Shown: piece by piece, positions 58,335 to 64,000 of the stretch
How positions within the stretch are numbered: position 1 is the first letter of the stretch
Layout of the letters: each line of letters opens with the position of its first letter
Origin: Pannonibacter sp. SL95
Lineage (GTDB): Bacteria; Pseudomonadota; Alphaproteobacteria; Rhizobiales; Stappiaceae
NCBI RefSeq assembly: GCF_026672425.1
Contig: NZ_JAPPRC010000003.1
Coordinates: 1,346,501 to 1,410,500, forward strand
Reading direction: 5' to 3'
Length of the DNA stretch: 64,000 bases
Notes under the pieces: model-generated
Database searches by the model: none
The model's input: the letters and a program-made list of their open reading frames with translations, nothing else
Told to the model about the DNA's origin: nothing
Made by a program: the position numbers and the translations under genes

Positions 58335-58384
58335 TTTGAGACACGAGCATCATTTTTTGCTTGTTTTGAGACACGTGTCTCAAA
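58335..58384. promoter_or_regulatory. LacI-type operator and phased half-site
   Basis: TTTGAGACACGTGTCTCAAA (58365-58384) is a perfect 20-base palindrome, and a half site TTTGAGACACG lies at 58335-58345. The repeat period is 30 bases, close to three helical turns. Both lie between the LacI gene and the transporter, so control of both promoters is likely. Confidence 0.75.
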
Positions 58385-58453
58385 TAGTGTTGCTGCAACG
58401 GACGGGCGATGCCGAGGAGGGCGAGGCCGGTCTGTTTTGGGAGGAACGATCCA

Positions 58454-59776
58454 ATGAAATCCAGACTGCTGATGGCAGGCGCAAGCGCCCTGCTGATGTG
58501 CGGGCTTGCCGGCAACGCCAAGGCCGAGAACCTCACCCTGTGCTGGGCGTCCTGGGACCCGGCCAATGCACTTGTCGAGCTGAGCAAGGACTTCGAGAAA
58601 AGCTCCGGCCACAAGATGAGCTTCGAATTCGTGCCCTGGCCGAACTTCGCCGACCGCATGCTCAATGAGCTGAATTCCGGCGGCAAGCTGTGCGACCTGA
58701 TGATCGGCGACAGCCAGTGGATCGGCGGCGCGGCAGAAAACGGCCACTACGTGAAGCTCAACGACTTCTTCGATGCCAATGGCATCAAGATGAGCGACTT
58801 CATCGACGCCACCGTCACGGGCTATTCCGAATGGCCGAAGGGCACGCCGAACTATTGGGCGCTGCCGGCCTTTGGTGACGTGGTCGGCTGGACCTACCGC
58901 AAGGACTGGTTCGCCCGTCCGGAGCTGCGCGCCGAGTATAAGGCCAAGTATGGCCGTGAGCTGGAAGCGCCGCAGACCTTTGCCGAGCTGAAGGACATCG
59001 CCACGTTCTTCCAGGGCCGCGAGATCGACGGCACCAAGGTCTATGGTGCCTCAATCTACACCGAGCGCGGCTCGGAGGGCATCACCATGGGCGTCATGGA
59101 CGTGCTCTACAGCTTCGGCTTCCTGTACCAGAACCCGGACAAGCCCTACGACATGGAGGGTTTTGTCAATTCCAAGGGCTCCGTCGCAGGGCTGGAATAC
59201 TACAAGTCACTTTATGACTGCTGCACCCCTCCGGGCTCATCCAACGGCTACATGAGCGAGGGCATCGACGCCTTCAAGTCGGGCCAGGTGGCGATGCAGA
59301 TGAACTTCGCCTTCACCTGGCCGGGCTTCGAAAGCGATGCCAACGTCGGCAAGGGCAAGACCGGCTATTTCGTCAACCCGAAGGGGCCGGATGGCAAGCA
59401 GTTCGCCCAGCTCGGCGGCCAGGGCATTTCGGTTGTCTCCTATTCGGAGAAGAAGGATGCCGCGCTTGAATACATCAAGTGGTTTGCCCAGCCGGATGTC
59501 CAGGCGAAGTGGTGGACGATGGGCGGCTTCTCCTGCCTGAAGGCGGTGACGCTGGCCCCTGACTTCCCCAAGAGCCAGCCCTACGCCCAGGCCTTCCTCG
59601 ACTCGATGGCCGTGGTGAAGGACTTCTGGGCTGATCCCAGCTACGCCACCTTGCTGCAGGATGCCCAGAAGCGGTTCCATGACTATGTCGTGGCCGGCAA
59701 TGGCACGGCGCAGGAAGCGCTCGACGGTCTCGTCCGCGACTGGACCCAGACCTTTGAGGATGATGGCAAGCTCTGA
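58454..59776 (+). CDS. CUT1 sugar ABC transporter, periplasmic binding protein
   Basis: A 440-residue binding protein of the family-1 type. Signal peptide MKSRLLMAGASALLMCGLAG then NAKAENLTLCWASWDP. The mature part shows FVPWPNFADRMLNELNSGGK, WALPAFGDVVGWTYRKDWFA and AAPLRA-free sugar-binding loops (GYMSEGIDAFKSGQVAMQMN). Four Cys (LCW, KLCD, DCC) are noteworthy, hinting at disulfides. The substrate is a carbohydrate or polyol that cannot be named. GGGAGGAAC precedes the ATG. It is the first gene of a six-gene operon at least to the window end. Confidence 0.92.
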   Translation: MKSRLLMAGASALLMCGLAGNAKAENLTLCWASWDPANALVELSKDFEKSSGHKMSFEFVPWPNFADRMLNELNSGGKLCDLMIGDSQWIGGAAENGHYVKLNDFFDANGIKMSDFIDATVTGYSEWPKGTPNYWALPAFGDVVGWTYRKDWFARPELRAEYKAKYGRELEAPQTFAELKDIATFFQGREIDGTKVYGASIYTERGSEGITMGVMDVLYSFGFLYQNPDKPYDMEGFVNSKGSVAGLEYYKSLYDCCTPPGSSNGYMSEGIDAFKSGQVAMQMNFAFTWPGFESDANVGKGKTGYFVNPKGPDGKQFAQLGGQGISVVSYSEKKDAALEYIKWFAQPDVQAKWWTMGGFSCLKAVTLAPDFPKSQPYAQAFLDSMAVVKDFWADPSYATLLQDAQKRFHDYVVAGNGTAQEALDGLVRDWTQTFEDDGKL

Positions 59777-59905
59777 GCTGACGTTGCCCGGGCGCGGCAT
59801 TGCCGCCGCGCCTGTGGCCCCGCGAAGCTCCTGAGCGGATGCTGCCTTGCTTGCGTGTTGCAGGCCTTGAGCTGGCCAGCACCTGGCCTTGAAACTGGAA
59901 GCACC

Positions 59906-60853
59906 ATGACCGACCAATCGACAGACCGGGCGCCAACGGCCTCCCGGCCGCTGCGGGGGCATGTCGTCAGGGGGCTGAGTGACCGGGCGGTGGCCTGGAT
60001 CTTCATCGGCCCGACGATCCTGCTGCTGCTGGCGATCAACATCTTCCCGCTGATCTGGACCATCCGGCTGAGCTTGACCAACTACCGTGCCAATCGCACC
60101 GCGGAGGCTGTCGAGTGGGTGGGGCTGCGCAACTACCAGCGCATCCTGACCGATCCCGACATCTGGCACACCATGCAGGCGACGGCGCATTTCTTGATCT
60201 GGACCATCGTCCTGCAGGTGCTGATCGGCTTCACGCTGGCCTATCTGATCAACAAGAAGTTCCGGGGCAACGACCTGTGGACCACGCTCATCGTCCTGCC
60301 GATGATGCTGAGCCCGGCGGTGGTCGGCAATTTCTGGACCTTCCTGTACCAGCCGCAGATCGGCCTGTTCAATTACGTCGTCGGCTATCTCTCCGGCGTT
60401 GACCCCTCGTCCTTCTCGATGATCGGCGATGTCGCTCTGGCTCCCTGGGCGATCGTGATTGTCGACACCTGGATGTGGACGCCGTTCGTCATGCTCATCT
60501 GCCTCGCTGGCCTGCGCTCCATTCCGGAGTCCATCTATGAGGCGGCGGAATGTGACCGGGCCAGCAAGTGGCGGCAGTTCTGGACCATCACCATCCCGAT
60601 GGCGCTGCCTTTCCTCATGCTGGCGGTTCTGTTCCGCGGCATCGAGAACTTCAAGATGTTCGACCTTGTCGTGCAGCTGACCGGCGGCGGGCCCGGGTCG
60701 ATCACCGAGTTGACCTCGATCAACCTCAAGCGCGAAGCCTTCGAGAAGTGGCGCACCGGCTATGCCAGCGCCTATGCCGTGATCCTCTTCGTCACCGTCT
60801 TTGGCCTTGCCTCGATCTATGTGAAGGCGCTCAACAAGGTGAAGCAGCGATGA
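59906..60853 (+). CDS. CUT1 sugar ABC transporter permease 1 (MalF-like)
   Basis: A 315-residue inner-membrane permease with six predicted helices. VAWIFIGPTILLLLAINIFP starts helix 1. The EAA loop reads EAAECDRASKWRQFWTITIPMALP (about residues 212-235), the contact to an ATPase. It overlaps the next permease start (ATGA). It lies 129 bases after the binding-protein gene, in an intergenic stretch with no other gene. Confidence 0.93.
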   Translation: MTDQSTDRAPTASRPLRGHVVRGLSDRAVAWIFIGPTILLLLAINIFPLIWTIRLSLTNYRANRTAEAVEWVGLRNYQRILTDPDIWHTMQATAHFLIWTIVLQVLIGFTLAYLINKKFRGNDLWTTLIVLPMMLSPAVVGNFWTFLYQPQIGLFNYVVGYLSGVDPSSFSMIGDVALAPWAIVIVDTWMWTPFVMLICLAGLRSIPESIYEAAECDRASKWRQFWTITIPMALPFLMLAVLFRGIENFKMFDLVVQLTGGGPGSITELTSINLKREAFEKWRTGYASAYAVILFVTVFGLASIYVKALNKVKQR

Positions 60854-61788
60854 GCAGCTATTCCGTCACCCATCCCTCGCTGCGGCAGAAGTGGTTCGCC
60901 GGTGTGATCGTCGTCGCCTATGCGCTCATCACGCTGATGCCGCTGATCTGGATCGTGGCCACCGGCTTCAAGTCGCCGTCCGATGCCATTGCCTATCCGC
61001 CCAAGGTCGTGTTCGAACCGACGCTGGAAGGCTACGTCAACCTGTTCACCACGCGCACCCGCCTTTCGCCGGAGGCCCTGGCGGCGGCAGGTCCCGCTCA
61101 GACCTGGTACGACGAGATCGTCCGCCAGTATGACATGGTCATTTCCGGTCCCAGCCGCTATGGCGAGCGCTTCTTCAACTCCGTCATCATCGGCTTCGGC
61201 TCCACCTTCCTGTCGATCTTCCTCGGTACGCTGGCGGCCTATGGCTTCTCAAGGTTCCGGGTGCCGCTGAAGGATGACCTCCTGTTCTTCATCCTGTCGA
61301 CGCGAATGATGCCGCCGGTTGCGGTTGCCATTCCGATCTTCCTGATGTTCCGCGAGGTTGGCCTGTCCGACACGCATCTGGGCATGATCCTGCTCTACAC
61401 GGCGGTCAACCTGTCCCTGTCGGTCTGGCTGCTCAAGGGCTTCATCGACGAGATCCCGGTCGAGTATGAGGAAGCTGCGCTCATCGACGGCTACACGCGG
61501 TTCCAGGCTTTCTACAAAGTGGTGCTGCCACAGGCCGCAACGGGGATCGCCTCGACCGCGATCTTCTGCCTGATCTTTGCCTGGAACGAATACGCCTTCG
61601 CGGTGCTGCTCACTTCCGGCACGGCGCAGACCGCACCGCCCTTCATCCCGACGATCATCGGCGTCGGCAAGGACTGGCCGGCGGTTGCCGCTGGCGCCAC
61701 CCTGTTCCTCGTCCCGGTCATGGTCTTCACCGTCCTGTTGCGCAAGCACCTCTTGCGCGGGATCACCTTCGGAGCTGTCCGCAAATGA
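60850..61788 (+). CDS. CUT1 sugar ABC transporter permease 2 (MalG-like)
   Basis: A 312-residue permease. The N-terminal helix follows RQKWFAGVIVVAYALITLMP. A ~60-residue insert with polar sequence (SPEALAAAGPAQTWYDEIVR) lies between helix 1 and 2, longer than in MalG. The EAA motif EEAALIDGYTRFQAFYKVVL (~212-232) is intact. Start and stop both overlap neighbours by four bases (ATGA), so translation is coupled across the cluster. Confidence 0.93.
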   Translation: MSSYSVTHPSLRQKWFAGVIVVAYALITLMPLIWIVATGFKSPSDAIAYPPKVVFEPTLEGYVNLFTTRTRLSPEALAAAGPAQTWYDEIVRQYDMVISGPSRYGERFFNSVIIGFGSTFLSIFLGTLAAYGFSRFRVPLKDDLLFFILSTRMMPPVAVAIPIFLMFREVGLSDTHLGMILLYTAVNLSLSVWLLKGFIDEIPVEYEEAALIDGYTRFQAFYKVVLPQAATGIASTAIFCLIFAWNEYAFAVLLTSGTAQTAPPFIPTIIGVGKDWPAVAAGATLFLVPVMVFTVLLRKHLLRGITFGAVRK

Positions 61789-61973
61789 GAGCGCTCGTTC
61801 AGGACCTTGCCCGGCTGCGCCGGGGGCCATGGGAAATGCTGGCAACCGTGCTCATCGCACTTGGCGTCGTCATGCTCATGCAGCCGGTTTCGCTGTGGCT
61901 TTACACCCACTCCTTCGTGGTCACGCTTGTCGGCACGGTGATGTTCATCATCGTCAGCCATTTCCCGGAGTAG
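61785..61973 (+). CDS. 62-residue membrane protein embedded in the sugar transporter operon
   Basis: A small protein with two hydrophobic helices (MLATVLIALGVVMLMQPVSL; HSFVVTLVGTVMFIIVSHFP) and a basic N-terminus. It overlaps the preceding permease by 4 bases (ATGA) and ends 5 bases before the ATPase gene, so it is clearly part of the operon. Rhizobial glycerol transporters also carry a small membrane protein and two ATPases, but this sequence is not obviously that family. It may be an accessory subunit. Confidence 0.7.
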   Translation: MRALVQDLARLRRGPWEMLATVLIALGVVMLMQPVSLWLYTHSFVVTLVGTVMFIIVSHFPE

Positions 61974-61977
61974 GCCG

Positions 61978-63075
61978 ATGGCCCAGATCCGAATTGAAAA
62001 CCTGCGCAAGGAGTTCGGCGCCTTTACCGCCGTCCGCTCCTCCAGCTTCACCATCGAGGACGGCGAGTTCTTCATGCTGCTGGGGCCGTCCGGCTGCGGC
62101 AAGACCACGACCCTGCGCATGATGGCCGGTCTCGAACTGCCGACCAGCGGCCACATCTACATAGACGGCGAGGAGGTCAGCCAGAAGCGGGCGAGCCAGC
62201 GCGACATTGCCTTCGTGTTCCAGATGTTCGCGCTCTACCCGCACATGAACGTGCGCAAGAACATCAGCTATCCGCTGGTCAGCCAGGGCATGTCCCGGGC
62301 CGATGTCCGGCGCAAGGTTGCGGAAGTGGCGAAGATCCTGCGCATCGAGGACATTCTCGAACGGCCCGTGGGCGGCCTGTCCGGTGGTGACCGCCAGCGC
62401 GTCGCGCTGGGCCGGGCCATCGTGCGCGAGCCCAAGGCCTTCTTCATGGACGAACCGCTCGGCGCGCTGGATGCGGAGTTCCGCGAGCACATGGCCGAGG
62501 AGCTGCGCGCGCTGCACGACCGGATGGGGGCGACAACCGTCTATGTCACCCATGATCAGCTCGAAGCGATGCAGATGGGGGACAAGATCGTCGTCATGAA
62601 CCACGGTGTCGTCGAGCAGTTCGGCGTGCCGCAGCAAATCTACGACTGGCCGGCAACGAAATACGTGGCCGAGTTCATCGGCACTCCGCCGATGAACTTC
62701 CTCGACTTCGAAGGGACAGTTCCGAACGGCGCGACACAGGTCGCGCTGGGCGAGGCCGTCTTCGCTGTCCCGGAACAGCTGACGGGTGCGCAAGGGGCTC
62801 TCACTCTCGGCGTGCGTCCGGAACACGTGACCCTGTCGGATGCCGCGCCTTACCGGGCTGAGGTTCTGGCCCAGGAATATCTTGGCACGACCCAGATCAT
62901 CACGCTGCGCACCAGGCATGGCCTGCTCAAGGCACGGATCGCGTCGGACCTGCCGGTCCGGCTGGGGGAAGTGACCGGTGTCCTGCTGGATGCCCGCAAG
63001 CTCACCGTTTTCGACGCGACAACCGGCCGGGCGCTGGTGTCGAAAGGCAATCAGGAGGCGCTGCGTCATGGCTGA
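61978..63075 (+). CDS. CUT1 sugar ABC transporter ATPase 1
   Basis: A 365-residue MalK/UgpC-type ATPase. Walker A GPSGCGKTTTLRMMAGLE (~37-52), the signature GGLSGGDRQRVALGRAI (LSGGD, not LSGGQ), Walker B KAFFMDEPLGALDAEFREH and the H-loop VYVTHDQLEAMQMGDKI are present. A C-terminal TOBE-like regulatory domain follows (LTLGVRPEHVTLSDAAPYRA). It overlaps the second ATPase start by 8 bases. Two different ATPases suggest a heterodimer. Confidence 0.94.
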   Translation: MAQIRIENLRKEFGAFTAVRSSSFTIEDGEFFMLLGPSGCGKTTTLRMMAGLELPTSGHIYIDGEEVSQKRASQRDIAFVFQMFALYPHMNVRKNISYPLVSQGMSRADVRRKVAEVAKILRIEDILERPVGGLSGGDRQRVALGRAIVREPKAFFMDEPLGALDAEFREHMAEELRALHDRMGATTVYVTHDQLEAMQMGDKIVVMNHGVVEQFGVPQQIYDWPATKYVAEFIGTPPMNFLDFEGTVPNGATQVALGEAVFAVPEQLTGAQGALTLGVRPEHVTLSDAAPYRAEVLAQEYLGTTQIITLRTRHGLLKARIASDLPVRLGEVTGVLLDARKLTVFDATTGRALVSKGNQEALRHG

Positions 63076-64000
63076 AGTCAGTCTTCATGGCATTTCCAGA
63101 CGTTTCGGCACCACGCTGGCCCTTGATGATGTCAGCATGACCGTGCCCGACGGCTCCTTTGTCGTGCTGCTCGGCCCCACCGGCGCCGGCAAGACGACGA
63201 TCCTGCGCATGGTCGCCGGGCTCGATGCCCCGGATGCGGGCGAGGTTCTGATCGGTGGCAAGTCCATGGCAGGCCTCACCCCGGCGCAGCGCAACGTTGC
63301 CATGGTGTTCCAGCAATACTCGCTCTATCCGCATCTCAACGTGCGCGAAAACCTCGCCTTTCCGCTGAAATCGCCGATGCTGCGCACGCCGCAGGCGGAG
63401 ATTGACCGCAAGGTGAAGGAAGTGGCGGAAATCCTGCGCATCTCGCACAAGCTCGACAACAAGGCGACTGCCTTGTCGGGTGGCGAGATGCAGCGGGTGT
63501 CCATCGGCCGGGCCTTGGTGCGCAATCCGGCGGTCTATCTGATGGACGAGCCGCTTTCCTCGCTGGATGCCAAGCTTCGCGCCGATCTGCGTGTGGAGCT
63601 GAAGAACATCCAGGCCAACTCCGGTGCGACGCTGCTCTATGTCACCCATGACCAGATCGAGGCGATGACCATGGCCACCCATGTCGGTGTGCTCGATCAG
63701 GGCCGCCTGGTGCAGTTCGGCTCACCGCGGCAGATCTATGAGGATCCGGTCAGCGTCTATGCGGCCAGCCGCCTTGGCCAGCCGCGCATCAACGTGCTGC
63801 CGGCCGATCTCTTCGCCGGCGCGCCGCACGGTGCCGCGTCGATTGGCCTGCGTCCCGAACATATCGCGCAAGGGGAAGGGGAGGAGAGCTTTGTCAGCCG
63901 CGTCGAGCATCTCGGCGACCAGACCCGGCTGCATCTCACTCTGCGCAACCATGCCATTGTCACCGTCACTGATGCCCATACGACGCTGAAGCGTGGTGAT
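63068..64000 (+). CDS. CUT1 sugar ABC transporter ATPase 2, 3' part missing (cut by window end)
   Basis: The frame is open for 311 codons to the last base of the window, so only the C-terminus is missing. Walker A GPTGAGKTTILRMVAGLD (~36-50), the signature ATALSGGEMQRVSIGRAL (LSGGE), Walker B VYLMDEPLSSLDAKLRADL and LLYVTHDQIEAMTMATHVGV are seen, followed by the start of a TOBE-like domain (ASIGLRPEHIAQGEG). It differs clearly from ATPase 1. ATG 63068 lies within the last codons of ATPase 1. Confidence 0.93.
   Translation, partial: MAEVSLHGISRRFGTTLALDDVSMTVPDGSFVVLLGPTGAGKTTILRMVAGLDAPDAGEVLIGGKSMAGLTPAQRNVAMVFQQYSLYPHLNVRENLAFPLKSPMLRTPQAEIDRKVKEVAEILRISHKLDNKATALSGGEMQRVSIGRALVRNPAVYLMDEPLSSLDAKLRADLRVELKNIQANSGATLLYVTHDQIEAMTMATHVGVLDQGRLVQFGSPRQIYEDPVSVYAASRLGQPRINVLPADLFAGAPHGAASIGLRPEHIAQGEGEESFVSRVEHLGDQTRLHLTLRNHAIVTVTDAHTTLKRGD

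Overview
The window is a stretch of high-GC chromosome from an alphaproteobacterium, most likely of the order Hyphomicrobiales (Rhizobiales), perhaps Stappiaceae-like. The evidence is the gene content and order: a DUF1476/zeta-type F1-ATPase inhibitor, the purS / tiny membrane protein / purQ arrangement, BolA next to a monothiol glutaredoxin, trmJ-murI upstream of rpsD, Usg, and an ispB / DUF2007 / methyltransferase cluster. Almost all of it is ordinary chromosome. There is no phage, transposase, integrase, plasmid gene or CRISPR array.

Layout. 1-8.6 kb: the 5' part of a PAS protein, a MlotiK1-type cyclic-nucleotide-gated K+ channel, a small exported protein, dimeric NADP-isocitrate dehydrogenase, CutA, a GNAT acetyltransferase, a repeat-rich 0.6 kb gap, monomeric NADP-isocitrate dehydrogenase and an HdeD-like protein. 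8.8-15.2 kb: trmJ-murI, rpsD, an Anbu proteasome homologue, a frameshifted solute-binding protein gene, ttcA, and grxD-bolA. 15.3-27.4 kb: a loose purine cluster on the minus strand (purL, purQ, a 37-residue membrane protein, purS, purC, purB), interrupted by an MCP with a CZB domain, an agmatinase-like enzyme, the zeta inhibitor and an HpcH/HpaI aldolase. 27.5-36.8 kb: amino-acid and aromatic metabolism (DadA-like oxidase, an Lrp regulator divergent from a fused indolepyruvate ferredoxin oxidoreductase, P1 peptidase, flavin reductase, LivK-like binding protein, L,D-transpeptidase). 37-44.3 kb: a PadR/GyrI-like regulatory pair with a palindromic operator, LrgAB-type proteins, a MoxR/VWA pair, cytochrome c, Usg, an orphan NHLP-type RiPP precursor, a methyltransferase and DUF2007. 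44.5-57.1 kb: ispB, ispE, a TPR protein, pyruvate phosphate dikinase, MeaB, a CueR/HmrR-like regulator, a CHASE-like/GGDEF/EAL protein, radC, map and tRNA-Leu(UAA). 57.1-64 kb: a LacI-family regulator divergent from a CUT1 sugar ABC transporter with two different ATPases, the second cut by the window end.

The most novel-looking item is the small gene at 42784-43113. Its product has a nitrile-hydratase-like leader, a Gly-Gly cleavage motif and a 21-residue candidate core, and no recognisable RiPP-modifying enzyme lies in the window. Others worth attention are two structurally unrelated NADP-isocitrate dehydrogenases 1.65 kb apart, an Anbu gene without its usual partners, a one-base frameshift in a binding-protein gene, a perfect operator lying over the padR start codon, a 20-bp LacI-type operator with a phased half-site, and several related intergenic inverted repeats. 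All functional calls come from reading the sequence; no database search was run.
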